Source of the DNA: Bordetella pseudohinzii
GTDB taxonomy: Bacteria > Pseudomonadota > Gammaproteobacteria > Burkholderiales > Burkholderiaceae_B
DNA: 64,000 nt
Assembly (NCBI RefSeq): GCF_000657795.2
Contig: NZ_JHEP02000008.1
Location: 1-64,000 of the forward strand
Direction of reading: 5' to 3'
Shown: positions 53,091 to 61,513 of the stretch, piece by piece
Numbering within the stretch: position 1 is the first letter of the stretch
Layout of the letters: every line of letters starts with the position of its first letter
The notes under the pieces: generated by a model
Seen by the model: only the letters and a program-made list of their open reading frames with translations
Databases searched by the model: none
Told to the model about the DNA's origin: nothing
Position numbers and translations under genes: made by a program

Positions 53091-54007
53091 GGGCATCCCT
53101 CGGTATTGAGCGTGAGGCGGTACAGCGAGGTGCTGGCGCAGATGAAGAGCTGGTTTCGGCCCGGGCCGCCGAAGGTCAGGTTGCCGACTTTTTCAGGCAC
53201 CGGGATCTTGGCCAGCCGCGCGCCGTCGGGGCCGTAGACCTGGACGCTGTCGGCGCTGCTGGTGTAGAGCCAGCCCTGCGCGTCGACGCGAAAGCCATCG
53301 GCCAGCCCGGGCTGGATTTGCGCGAACACCCGGGGATGGGCCAGCTGGCGGCCGCCGATGACGTCGAAGGCCACGATGTGGTGGTTGCCGCCGCCGTCTT
53401 GCCGCAGCGCCGCCGAGGTGTCGGAGACGTAAAGCAGGGATTCGTCAGGCGAGAAGGCCAGGCCGTTGGGCTCTTCGATGGCATCGCTGACGATGTCGAG
53501 GCGGCCGCTGGCCGGGTCGAAACGGAATACGAAGTTGTCGCCCAGTTCGGAGTCGGCCTTGTGCCCTTCGGCGTCGGAGAGGATGCCGTAGGGCGGATCC
53601 GTAAACCAGATCGTGCCATCTGATTTGACGACGATGTCGTTGGGCGAATTGAGCCGCTTGCCCTGGTAGCGATCGACGACGATCTCGTCGTCAAGGGGCT
53701 GGCCTTGCGGGCCGAAGCGCGTGCGCACGATGGCGCGCCGGCCGTGCGAGCAGTGCAGCAGGGAGCCATCGGCCTCCAGGGTATGGCCGTTGCTGAAGTC
53801 GGCGGGATGGCGCCAGACGCTGGCGCCTTCGTCGGCGCGCCAGCGCATCATGCGGTTGTTGGGGATGTCGCTCCACAGGAGGTAGCCGCCTTGCGGGATC
53901 CAGACAGGGCCTTCGTTCCAGCGGCAGCCGCCCGCGAGCTTCTCCAGTTTGGCGCCGGCGGGCAGCAGCGCCGCGGCGCGGCGGTCGTAGATTTCCAGGC
54001 CTTCCAT
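53087..54007 (-). CDS. SMP-30/gluconolactonase-family lactonase
   Basis: A 306-residue six-bladed propeller enzyme. It has metal-ligand motifs EGPVWIPQGGYLLWSDI (Glu), LNSPNDIVVKSDGTIWFTDP (Asn) and FSPDESLLYVSDTS (Asp). Members open sugar lactones to aldonic acids. It is the first enzyme after the GntR gene, one base beyond that gene's stop. Its product would be the substrate of the enolase-superfamily dehydratase further down. The earlier open frame (to 54232) is antisense to the regulator's own codons and is rejected. Confidence 0.9.
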   Translation of the reverse strand: MEGLEIYDRRAAALLPAGAKLEKLAGGCRWNEGPVWIPQGGYLLWSDIPNNRMMRWRADEGASVWRHPADFSNGHTLEADGSLLHCSHGRRAIVRTRFGPQGQPLDDEIVVDRYQGKRLNSPNDIVVKSDGTIWFTDPPYGILSDAEGHKADSELGDNFVFRFDPASGRLDIVSDAIEEPNGLAFSPDESLLYVSDTSAALRQDGGGNHHIVAFDVIGGRQLAHPRVFAQIQPGLADGFRVDAQGWLYTSSADSVQVYGPDGARLAKIPVPEKVGNLTFGGPGRNQLFICASTSLYRLTLNTEGCP

Positions 54008-54008
54008 C

Positions 54009-54731
54009 TCAGTAACCCATTTCGTCCTGGGTGGTCTTGCGGACCTGGTCGAGGTGACGCTGCATCGCCTGGACGGCCAGTTCCGGCTGGCGGGTCTTGA
54101 GCGCCTCGAGGATGGCGCGGTGTTCTTTGACGCTGCGCCCGATGGCGCCCTTGCGCAGCAGCACGCGGCGGCGGAACTCCAGCGCATAGCCGTAGAAGTC
54201 GGACACCACGTCGGCCAGGAGGTTGTTGCCACAGGCCCGGTAAAGCGTGCTGTGGAATTCCTGGTCGGAGATCTGGAAGCGGACCGGATCGTCGAGCATG
54301 GTCTCCTGCTCGCGGATGAGGGCTTCCAGGCGCTGCAGCTGCGCGGCGCTGATGCGCCGGGCGGCCAGGTGGATCACCTGCACTTCGACGGCGGCGCGGG
54401 CTTCGGCGACTTCCTGGAGGGAGCGGTGCCGGAGGTCTTTCAAGGCGCTGACGGACTCGTGCAGCCGGAAGGACCCCGTGCCCAGCACCCGCGTGCGCGC
54501 GCCCTGGCTGACCTCGATCATGCGCCGCTCTTGCAGCGTGCCGATGGCCGCCCTCACGGTTTCGCGCGACACGCCCAGGGTGCTGGCCAGCTGGCGCTCC
54601 GAGGGCAATTCGTCGCCCGGCCGCAGCAGGCCGGAATGGATCATGTAGGCAATCTTGTCGCTGATCTGGTCTTTGAGGGCCTGCTTGCCCAGCGGGGCTT
54701 TCTGCCCCGGGATGCGATCGATGAGTTCCAT
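54009..54731 (-). CDS. FadR-type GntR regulator of the sugar-acid locus
   Basis: A 240-residue regulator. The N-terminal winged HTH reads LKDQISDKIAYMIHSGLL, then GVSRETVRAAIGTLQERRMI. The C-terminal FCD domain runs from about residue 95 (EVAEARAAVEVQVIHLAARR). The ATG at 54731 (MELIDRI) is chosen over the further upstream ATG at 54788, because a palindromic operator lies between them. It is the first gene of a leftward run that continues through the lactonase, transporter and catabolic genes, so it is very likely autoregulated together with them. Confidence 0.88.
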   Translation of the reverse strand: MELIDRIPGQKAPLGKQALKDQISDKIAYMIHSGLLRPGDELPSERQLASTLGVSRETVRAAIGTLQERRMIEVSQGARTRVLGTGSFRLHESVSALKDLRHRSLQEVAEARAAVEVQVIHLAARRISAAQLQRLEALIREQETMLDDPVRFQISDQEFHSTLYRACGNNLLADVVSDFYGYALEFRRRVLLRKGAIGRSVKEHRAILEALKTRQPELAVQAMQRHLDQVRKTTQDEMGY

Positions 54732-54752
54732 GCCGGATAGGGGGGTGATGAG

Positions 54753-54775
54753 ACTGGTACGGAATATAGACCAGT
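54753..54775. promoter_or_regulatory. FadR-like inverted repeat upstream of the GntR gene
   Basis: ACTGGT-N11-ACCAGT lies 22-44 bp before the GntR start codon. The half-sites are those of the FadR operator family but are more widely spaced than in Escherichia coli FadR sites. This suggests autoregulation of the sugar-acid locus. Confidence 0.6.
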
Positions 54776-54922
54776 GCTCCCGGCGCACGATTCCGGGTAT
54801 TCCCTAGCGGGAGACAGGGCAGGGGGCGGCTGCGCGGGGCTTTTCCCGGCGAGGACGGCGCGCCGCGCCAGCCGGGCGCGGCGCGGAAAAATAAGACGGT
54901 TCTAATTGCGCATGGCGCATGC

Positions 54923-55843
54923 CTATCGAGAGGCCGCCGCCGCGCCCATCCTGGCCTGCTGGAAGCTGAGCGCATGCTGGATGACGTGCTCGATCAGGCG
55001 GCTGGTGGGGCCGGCGGCGCGGGCCAGCGCGATGCCGACCTGGAACCCGGGCGGATTGTCGGTCAGCCGCAGGCATTTGACGCCCCGGGGCTGCACCAGG
55101 CGGGAGACGCCGGCCACCAGGCCCACGCCCAGGCCAGAGGCCACGAGGCTCATGATGGTCTGCACTTGCATTGCTTCCTGGGCGACCTGGGGCGTGAAGC
55201 CTGAGAACTCGCAGCGCATGCGCGCCAGGGCCGAGAGGCTGGGCACTTTGTCGCGCGGATACATGATGAAGGGTTCGTCCGCGGCTTCGCTGAGCGCGAT
55301 CGCGTCGCGCGCGGCCAGGGGGCTGCCGGCGTTGACCGCGAGCATGAAGTCGTCGCGGTCCATGGGCACGAGGACGCAGCCGCTGTCTTCCAGCACCGGG
55401 TAGCGCAGCAGGCCCATGTCGAGTTCGCGGCCGCGCAGGCCGGCCAGGATTTCCGAGGAGGTGGCTTCGTTGAACTCCAGCGCGACCTTGGGGTAGCGCT
55501 CGCGCAGCGAAGGGATGAGCCGCGGCATGAGGTCATAGGTGGCCGAGCCGATGAAGCCCAGCCGCAGCCGTCCGCCTTCGCCGTCGCGCACGTCGCGCAC
55601 GGCCTGGCGGCATTTCTCCGCGTGCAGGAGGGCGGCGCGGGCATCGGCCAGCATGGCCTGGCCGGCCGGGGTGAGGAAGACGCCGGTGCTGGTGCGCTCG
55701 AACAGCGCGCTGCCGACTTCGGTCTCCAGCTTGCGGATGGAGATCGACAACGGCGGCTGCGCCATATGGAGCTGGGCCGCCGCCCGGTGGAAGTTGCCGG
55801 TTTCGGCCAGCGCGATGAATTGGCTAAGTTGTCGCAGGTTCAT
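54923..55843 (-). CDS. LysR-family transcriptional regulator
   Basis: A 306-residue regulator of the CatM/BenM-like branch: MNLRQLSQFIALAETGNFHR, then MAQPPLSISIRKLETEVG for the HTH. The inducer domain starts at GRLRLGFIGSATYDLMPRLI. It diverges from the Bug/CoA-transferase operon at 55971 over a 127-bp gap with palindromic elements, and is its probable activator. Confidence 0.93.
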   Translation of the reverse strand: MNLRQLSQFIALAETGNFHRAAAQLHMAQPPLSISIRKLETEVGSALFERTSTGVFLTPAGQAMLADARAALLHAEKCRQAVRDVRDGEGGRLRLGFIGSATYDLMPRLIPSLRERYPKVALEFNEATSSEILAGLRGRELDMGLLRYPVLEDSGCVLVPMDRDDFMLAVNAGSPLAARDAIALSEAADEPFIMYPRDKVPSLSALARMRCEFSGFTPQVAQEAMQVQTIMSLVASGLGVGLVAGVSRLVQPRGVKCLRLTDNPPGFQVGIALARAAGPTSRLIEHVIQHALSFQQARMGAAAASR

Positions 55844-55865
55844 TTGATATCAAACCAATATCAAA
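55843..55865. promoter_or_regulatory. Probable LysR operator at the divergent promoter
   Basis: The perfect 12-bp palindrome TTTGATATCAAA (55843-55854) abuts the LysR start codon. Its ATATCAAA half repeats 11 bp away (55858-55865), one helical turn. This fits paired LysR binding sites and autoregulation. Confidence 0.6.
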
Positions 55866-55970
55866 ATCTAAATTCTTAATATTAGACAGCATGATGCCAT
55901 GCGCATAGAGTCTGGGACACACGGCAGGGCGCCGCCAGAGCGTCCGGACCCGTCCACCCAAGGAGACACT

Positions 55971-56951
55971 ATGTTGCATCGCAGACAATTGCTGGCGGCC
56001 CTCCTGGCCGCCGCAAGCGTCGGCGCGGCCGGCCACCAGGCCGAGGCGCGCGCCGAGACTTTTCCCTCGCATCCGATCAAGTTCGTCGTGCCTTTCGGGC
56101 CGGGCAGCGGCACCGACACCTCGGCGCGCTATTTTGCCCGCCAGCTGCAGACGCTCACCGGCCAGCCGGTGGTGGTGGAGAACAAGCCGGGCGCCAATGG
56201 TTTCATCGCGGTCAAGAGCGTGCTGTCGGCGCCGGCCGATGGCTACACCGTCTTTATCGGCAGCAATTCCACGCTGGCGGTCAATGCGGCGCTGTTCAAG
56301 GCGCTGCCCTATGACCCGGTGAAGGATTTCGCGCCCCTGACGATGATGATGCGTTCGCCGGCGATGCTGGCCGTCAGCCCCAAGGCGCCGTACAGCACGC
56401 TGAAAGATCTCATCGCCTACGGGCGGGCCAATCCGGGCAAGGTGAATTTCGGCGCCGGCTCGGCGGGCTATCAGCTGATGGGCGAATTGCTCAATGACGC
56501 GGCCGGGCTGAAAGCCGTGCACGTGCCCTTCAAGGGCGCCAGCGACGCGATCACCGCGGTGGCGTCGGGCACGGTGGATTACACCTTCGCCGAGGTCACG
56601 GCGGTGCAGGAGCTGGCCAAGGACGGCCGCGTGAAGGTGGTGGCGGTGGCTTCGGACCAGCGGGTGGGCACCTCGCCCGATGTGCCCACGGCGACCGAGG
56701 CCGGCCTGCCGGGTTTCGAGGCCTACACCTGGGTCGGCGCCATGGTGAGCGCCAAGACGCCGCCGGCCGAGACCGCCCGGCTGGCCGAATTGTTCACCCA
56801 GATCTCCAAGATGCCCGACACCCGCGCCTTTTATGAGCGTCTTGGGGCCACGCCCATGACCGGCGGTCCATCGCAGATGCAGGAGTTCCAGAAGAACGAG
56901 ATCGCGCTGTGGCAGCGCATCGTCAAGAAAGCCGGGGTCCCCCAGCAATGA
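55971..56951 (+). CDS. Bug-family (TctC-like) periplasmic solute receptor
   Basis: A 326-residue receptor. The N-terminus MLHRRQLLAALLAAASVGAA is followed by a cleavage region near ARA, then TFPSHPIKFVVPFGPGSGTD and VENKPGANGFIAVKSVL. AGGAGACACT before the ATG at 55971 fixes the start. It is the first gene of the LysR-linked acyl-CoA operon, so its ligand is probably the organic acid that the CoA transferase activates. Confidence 0.93.
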   Translation: MLHRRQLLAALLAAASVGAAGHQAEARAETFPSHPIKFVVPFGPGSGTDTSARYFARQLQTLTGQPVVVENKPGANGFIAVKSVLSAPADGYTVFIGSNSTLAVNAALFKALPYDPVKDFAPLTMMMRSPAMLAVSPKAPYSTLKDLIAYGRANPGKVNFGAGSAGYQLMGELLNDAAGLKAVHVPFKGASDAITAVASGTVDYTFAEVTAVQELAKDGRVKVVAVASDQRVGTSPDVPTATEAGLPGFEAYTWVGAMVSAKTPPAETARLAELFTQISKMPDTRAFYERLGATPMTGGPSQMQEFQKNEIALWQRIVKKAGVPQQ

Positions 56952-56965
56952 AGGAAGAGGCCGTC

Positions 56966-58195
56966 ATGACGGGGTGCGCCCTGCAGCATGTGAAGGTGCT
57001 GGATCTGTCGCGCGTGCTTGCCGGCCCCTGGGCCGCGCAGACGCTGGGCGATCTGGGCGCCGAGGTGATCAAGGTGGAGCGCCCGGGCACGGGCGACGAT
57101 ACCCGGGCCTGGGGGCCGCCCTATGTGACGGACCCGGCCGGCCAGCCCACGGGGGAGTCGGCCTATTACATGTGCGCCAACCGCAACAAGCTGTCGGTCA
57201 CCATCGACTTCACCCAGCCCGAGGGGCAGGCGCTGGTGCGCCAGCTGGCCGGGCAATGCGATGTGCTGATCGAGAACTTCAAGACAGGCGGCCTGGCGCA
57301 GTACGGCCTGGACTATGCCAGCCTGAGCGCGCTCAATCCGCGCCTGGTGTACTGCTCGGTGACCGGCTTTGGCCAGGACGGCCCGTATGCGCATCGCGCG
57401 GGCTATGACTTCCTGATCCAGGGCATGGGCGGGCTGATGAGCATCACCGGCCAGCCCGACGGCGCGCCCGGCGCCGGGCCGATGAAGGTAGGCGTGGCGC
57501 TGACCGACATCCTCACCGGCCTGTACGCCAGCACGGCCATCCTGGCGGCCTTGCAGGCGCGCGAACATACCGGCCGCGGCCAGCATATCGACCTGGCCCT
57601 GCTCGATGTGGGCGTGGCCTGCCTGGGCAATCAGGCCATGAACTATCTCTACAGCCAGACGGCGCCGCGCCGCATGGGCAATGGGCATCCGAATACGGCG
57701 CCCTACCAGGATTTCCCGACCGCGGACGGTCACATGATTCTTGCCGTGGGCAATGACGGGCAGTTCGCCCGCCTGTGCGCGGCCATCGGCCGGCCGGAAT
57801 GGGCCAGCGATCCGCGCTTTGCCGCCAATGCCGCGCGCCTGGCCAACCGCCAGGAGCTGATCGAGGGCCTGCTGGCCATCACCGTGACGCGCGGCACGCG
57901 CGAATGGATCAGCCTGCTGGAGCAGCACGGCGTGCCTTGCGGTCCCATCAACAATGTGGCCGAGGTGTTCGCCGACCCGCAGGTCCAGGCGCGCGGCATG
58001 CGCATCGCCATGACGCATCCGCAGGCCGGCGAAGTCCCCCTGGTCGCCAGCCCCATCCGGCTGTCGGACACGCCGGTGAGCTACCGCCACGCTCCGCCGC
58101 AGCTGGGCCAGCACACCGATGCCGTGCTGGCCGCCTATCTGGGCCTGAGCGCCGAGGCCCTGCACCACTATCGAAGCCATGGAGTCCTGGGATGA
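56966..58195 (+). CDS. CaiB/BaiF family CoA transferase
   Basis: A 409-residue class III CoA transferase: VLDLSRVLAGPWAAQTLGDL at the N-terminus, then AEVIKVERPGTGDDTRAWGP. The catalytic Asp lies in the region following IENFKTGGLAQYGL (YDFLIQGMGGLMSITG). I prefer the ATG at 56966 (AAGGAAGAGG upstream); an ATG at 56948 overlaps the receptor stop as ATGA. It moves CoA from a donor thioester to the imported acid, starting the beta-oxidation-like sequence encoded downstream. Confidence 0.91.
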   Translation: MTGCALQHVKVLDLSRVLAGPWAAQTLGDLGAEVIKVERPGTGDDTRAWGPPYVTDPAGQPTGESAYYMCANRNKLSVTIDFTQPEGQALVRQLAGQCDVLIENFKTGGLAQYGLDYASLSALNPRLVYCSVTGFGQDGPYAHRAGYDFLIQGMGGLMSITGQPDGAPGAGPMKVGVALTDILTGLYASTAILAALQAREHTGRGQHIDLALLDVGVACLGNQAMNYLYSQTAPRRMGNGHPNTAPYQDFPTADGHMILAVGNDGQFARLCAAIGRPEWASDPRFAANAARLANRQELIEGLLAITVTRGTREWISLLEQHGVPCGPINNVAEVFADPQVQARGMRIAMTHPQAGEVPLVASPIRLSDTPVSYRHAPPQLGQHTDAVLAAYLGLSAEALHHYRSHGVLG

Positions 58196-59355
58196 CGGCC
58201 CTTAGCACGCTTTCGCTCGCGCCCACGCGCATTCCGCCCGAGGACGAGGCCTTGCGCGCCGACGTCCGGGCTTTCCTGCAGCAGGCCACACGCGAGATGC
58301 CGGCCCATGTGCGGGCACGCTCCTGGGGCGGCTACGACACGGACTTCAGCCGCCGCATCGGCGCCAAGGGCTGGATAGGCCTGACCTTGCCGCCCGAATA
58401 CGGCGGGGGCGGGCGCAGCGCCTTCGCGCGCTATGTGCTGGTCGAGGAGTACCTGAATGCCGGCGCCCCGGTGGGGTCGCACTGGATCGCCGACCGCCAG
58501 AGCGCGCCGCTCATCCTGAAATACGGCACGGAGGCGCAAAAACGCTTTCACATCCCGCGCATCTGCCGCGGCGAGTCCTTTTTCTGCATCGGCATGAGCG
58601 AGCCGAACGCCGGCTCGGATCTTGCCAGCGTGCGCACCCGCGCCGTGCCCAATGAGCGGGGCTGGCTGCTCAACGGACAGAAAATCTGGACCACCAACGC
58701 CCATCATTGCCAGTACATGATCGCGCTGGTGCGCACTTCGGGCGAGGCGCAGGACAGGCATCAGGGCCTGTCGCAGCTCATCGTCGACCTGTCCTTGCCC
58801 GGCGTGACCGTGCGGCCGATCGAGGACCTCTCGGGCGACAGCCATTTCTGCGAGGTGTTTTTCGAGAATGTGCAATTGGCCGAGGATGCCCTGATCGGCC
58901 GCGAAGGCCAGGGCTGGGAACAGGTCACGGCGGAACTGGCCTTCGAGCGCAGCGGGCCGGAGCGCCTGTTCTCCAGCATTGTGCTGTTCGACCAGTGGCT
59001 GCAGTATGCGCGCCTGCCGGCCCACCGCACGGCCTCGGCCACGCGGCTGGCGGGCAAGGTGCTGACCCAGCTCGCGCCGCTGCGCGCCATGTCGGTGGCC
59101 GTGCAGGAAAAACTCACGCGCGGCGCAAGCCCCATCATCGAGGCGGCGCTGGTCAAGGAGCTGGGCACCACGCTGGAGCAGGCCATCCCCGCCGAGATCG
59201 CGCAGGATCTGTTCTCGCGTCCGGCCGAGGATGTCCCGGTGGAGCTGTTGATGACGCTGAAGTACGTGACCGAGGCCTCGCCCTCGTTTTCCCTGCGTGG
59301 CGGCACCCGCGACATCCTGCGCGGCATGATCGCGCGCGGCCTTGGCCTGCGGTGA
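58192..59355 (+). CDS. Acyl-CoA dehydrogenase, first of a pair
   Basis: A 387-residue flavoprotein of the ACAD fold. It has SEPNAGSDLASVRTRAV (FAD/substrate loop), WLLNGQKIWTTNAHH and GREGQGWEQVTAEL, and ends with LRGGTRDILRGMIARGLG. The ATG at 58192 overlaps the CoA transferase stop (ATGA); the much longer open frame is a shadow. It is followed at once by a second, shorter ACAD gene, so the two may form a mixed complex. Confidence 0.9.
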   Translation: MTALSTLSLAPTRIPPEDEALRADVRAFLQQATREMPAHVRARSWGGYDTDFSRRIGAKGWIGLTLPPEYGGGGRSAFARYVLVEEYLNAGAPVGSHWIADRQSAPLILKYGTEAQKRFHIPRICRGESFFCIGMSEPNAGSDLASVRTRAVPNERGWLLNGQKIWTTNAHHCQYMIALVRTSGEAQDRHQGLSQLIVDLSLPGVTVRPIEDLSGDSHFCEVFFENVQLAEDALIGREGQGWEQVTAELAFERSGPERLFSSIVLFDQWLQYARLPAHRTASATRLAGKVLTQLAPLRAMSVAVQEKLTRGASPIIEAALVKELGTTLEQAIPAEIAQDLFSRPAEDVPVELLMTLKYVTEASPSFSLRGGTRDILRGMIARGLGLR

Positions 59356-59364
59356 GGTAAGAAG

Positions 59365-60369
59365 ATGAACGACAACGATCTGTACGCTGACGCCGCGCGC
59401 GATGTGCTGGCCGACCACTGCACCCCGCGGGCGGTGCGCGATATCGAAGCGGGCGGCCCGTCGGCCGGCCCGCTGTGGGAGCAGCTGGAGGCCGCGGGCC
59501 TGGCCGATGCCCTGGTCAGCGAGGAAGCGGGCGGCTCCGGCCTGGGGCTGAGCCAGGTATACGGGGTGCTGGAGCAGTGCGGGGCGCACGCCTTGCCCCT
59601 GCCGCTGGGCGAGACCATGGTGGCGCGGGCCTTGTTGCCGGCGCGACCGGCGGGCAGCATCGCGCTGGCCCGGGGACAGCGTCTGGCCGACGGCGCCTGG
59701 CATTGCGCCCTGGTGCGCGGCGGCCGGGCGGCGGCCCACGTCCTGAGCCAGGCAGAGGGGGAGTGGCGTCTGCTCGCGGCGGCCGATGCGCGTTGCCAGC
59801 CCCATGCCCTGCCGCTGGATGCGGCGATGAGCTGGACGGCGGAGAAAGCCGGGTCGGCGATCGCCATCGCGGGCGCCGACAGCGGCCTGGACGTCTGGAC
59901 CCTGCAGGCGGCCGTGGCCGCGGCCCAGATGGCCGGCGCCCTGGGCTGGGTGCTGGAGCGTACGCTGCAATACGCCAACGAGCGCCAGCAGTTCGGCCGG
60001 CCCATCGGCAAGTTCCAGGCCATCCAGCATCAGCTGGCGGTCATGAGCGAGCATGTGTGCGCGGCCCGCATGGCGGCGCAGCTGGGTTGCAGCGGCGAGG
60101 GCGCGCTGCCGGATCGCCTGCGGGTCGCCACGGCCAAGGCGCGCTGCAGCGAGGCGGCCCTGGCCGTGGCCGAGTTGGCGCATGCCATCCACGGCGCCAT
60201 CGGCTTTACCGAGGAATACGACCTGCAGCTCTACACGCGCCGCCTGCACGCCTGGCGCCAGACGGCGGGCAGTGAAGCCTATTGGCAGGAGGTCGCCGGC
60301 CAGGCCCTGCTCGCGCATGAGGGGCTGACGCTCGATCTCGTGCGCCGTATCACCGATGTCCCGGCCTGA
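59365..60369 (+). CDS. Acyl-CoA dehydrogenase, second (shorter) of a pair
   Basis: A 334-residue ACAD-fold protein, about 50 residues shorter than usual. The N-terminal helical domain reads LWEQLEAAGLADALVSEEAG. The C-terminal domain has ERTLQYANERQQFGRPIGKF, IQHQLAVMSEHVC and HAIHGAIGFTEEYDLQLYTR. The middle beta domain is short and lacks the SEP-x-AGSD motif of its neighbour. It starts nine bases after that gene. Adjacent full and reduced ACADs are known to form heterotetramers in steroid and related catabolism, and the same may hold here. Confidence 0.87.
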   Translation: MNDNDLYADAARDVLADHCTPRAVRDIEAGGPSAGPLWEQLEAAGLADALVSEEAGGSGLGLSQVYGVLEQCGAHALPLPLGETMVARALLPARPAGSIALARGQRLADGAWHCALVRGGRAAAHVLSQAEGEWRLLAAADARCQPHALPLDAAMSWTAEKAGSAIAIAGADSGLDVWTLQAAVAAAQMAGALGWVLERTLQYANERQQFGRPIGKFQAIQHQLAVMSEHVCAARMAAQLGCSGEGALPDRLRVATAKARCSEAALAVAELAHAIHGAIGFTEEYDLQLYTRRLHAWRQTAGSEAYWQEVAGQALLAHEGLTLDLVRRITDVPA

Positions 60370-60394
60370 GCGGGACCTCAAGGAGAATCACACC

Positions 60395-61180
60395 ATGGCA
60401 TTCCTGCAAATCGAACGCGACGGCGGCATCGTGACCGCGACCATGAACCAGCCGGAAACGCGCAATGCGCTGACCGGCAACACCGCCGTCGAAGAATTCG
60501 TGGCGCTGTGCGCCGACATCCGCCGCGATGCGACGGTCAAGGTGCTCATCATCACCGCGGCCGGCCCGATCTTCAGCTCCGGCGGCAATGTGAAGGACAT
60601 GCGGCGCTTTTTCGATGAGGCGCTGACGCCGGAAAGCATTTGCGAAGAGTATCGCCAGGGCATCCAGCGCATCCCGCTGGCCTTGCACGCGCTGGATGTG
60701 CCGGTCATCGCCGCCGTCAACGGGCCGGCCATCGGCGCCGGCCTGGACCTGGCGTGCATGTGCGATATCCGGATCGCCGCCGATAGCGCGACCTTCGCCG
60801 AAAGCTTCGTGCGCGTGGGCATCGTGCCCGGCGACGGCGGCGCCTGGCTGCTGCCGCGCGCGGTGGGCATGGCCCGCGCCTGCGAGATGGCCTTCACCGG
60901 CGAGGCCATCGACGCGGCCGAGGCGCTGGCTTGCGGGCTGATCAGCCGCGCCGTGCCGGCCGAGGCGCTCATGCCGACGGCCAGGACGCTGGCCGCGAAG
61001 ATCGCCGCCAATCCCGGGCCGGTCATGCGCATGACCAAGCGTCTTCTGCGCGAGGGGCAGCAGGCCAGCCTGGCCTCCCTGCTGGAGCTGTCGGCCAGCT
61101 ACCAGGCGCTGGCGCACAAGACGGCCGAGCATCGCGAGGCGGTGACGGCCTTCATCGAGAAGCGGGCGCCGAAGTTCTGA
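60395..61180 (+). CDS. Enoyl-CoA hydratase/isomerase family protein
   Basis: A 261-residue crotonase-fold protein. The oxyanion-hole motifs are IFSSGGNVKDMR and AAVNGPAIGAGLDLACMCDI. The following FAESFVRVGIVPGDGGAWLL holds one of the usual catalytic positions. AAGGAGAATCACACC precedes the ATG at 60395. It is last in the LysR-linked operon and would hydrate the enoyl-CoA made by the dehydrogenase pair. Confidence 0.92.
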   Translation: MAFLQIERDGGIVTATMNQPETRNALTGNTAVEEFVALCADIRRDATVKVLIITAAGPIFSSGGNVKDMRRFFDEALTPESICEEYRQGIQRIPLALHALDVPVIAAVNGPAIGAGLDLACMCDIRIAADSATFAESFVRVGIVPGDGGAWLLPRAVGMARACEMAFTGEAIDAAEALACGLISRAVPAEALMPTARTLAAKIAANPGPVMRMTKRLLREGQQASLASLLELSASYQALAHKTAEHREAVTAFIEKRAPKF

Positions 61181-61344
61181 GGGGCCGGGCGCGGCCTGTG
61201 CGGGCGGGCTCGGGCTGCGGGCCATCCATGCGGATATCGCCGCCGCCCGGCCGCCCCGGATATTCAAACGGCGTGTTTCATGCGGCCGCCGTTATCGAGG
61301 ATTTTTCGCGGCGGATATTTTCCGGCTTTTTAATGATTGAAATA

Positions 61345-61365
61345 AAAACGGATTATTTCCGTTTT
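61345..61365 (+). terminator. Intrinsic terminator after the acyl-CoA operon
   Basis: An 8-bp stem AAAACGGA / TCCGTTTT with loop TTATT and a terminal T-run. It is symmetric enough to work in both directions. It lies 165 bp beyond the enoyl-CoA hydratase stop. Confidence 0.6.
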
Positions 61366-61367
61366 AG

Positions 61368-61411
61368 AAAAAGCGCTGGCGGGATGCTCGTTTTTTTGCA
61401 AGCGCTTTTTT
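61368..61411 (+). terminator. Second hairpin with T-run (terminator or attenuator)
   Basis: AAAAAGCGCT (61368-61377) pairs with AGCGCTTTTT (61401-61410) around a 23-base loop that itself has seven T residues. The right arm ends in six T residues. It could be a back-up terminator or an attenuator ahead of the exopolysaccharide genes. Confidence 0.5.
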
Positions 61412-61513
61412 GACAAGCACGGTCAATTTTCATTTTCCGGCGGGGTTTTTTCATCTGCCCCGGACTCTCCGGTAAAATCGGCGGTCACGTCACGCTGAAT
61501 TTAATATCCCGCC

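Larger units (their letters stand above)
61181..61513. other. AT-rich 333-bp region between two operons
   Basis: A marked AT-rich stretch in a GC-rich neighbourhood. It contains two hairpins (listed separately), an inverted repeat TTGAC-N7-GTCAA at 61410-61426 and a TAAAAT box at 61473-61478 that could be the -10 of the exopolysaccharide operon (about 35 bp before the GTG start). I see no gene. Confidence 0.5.
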
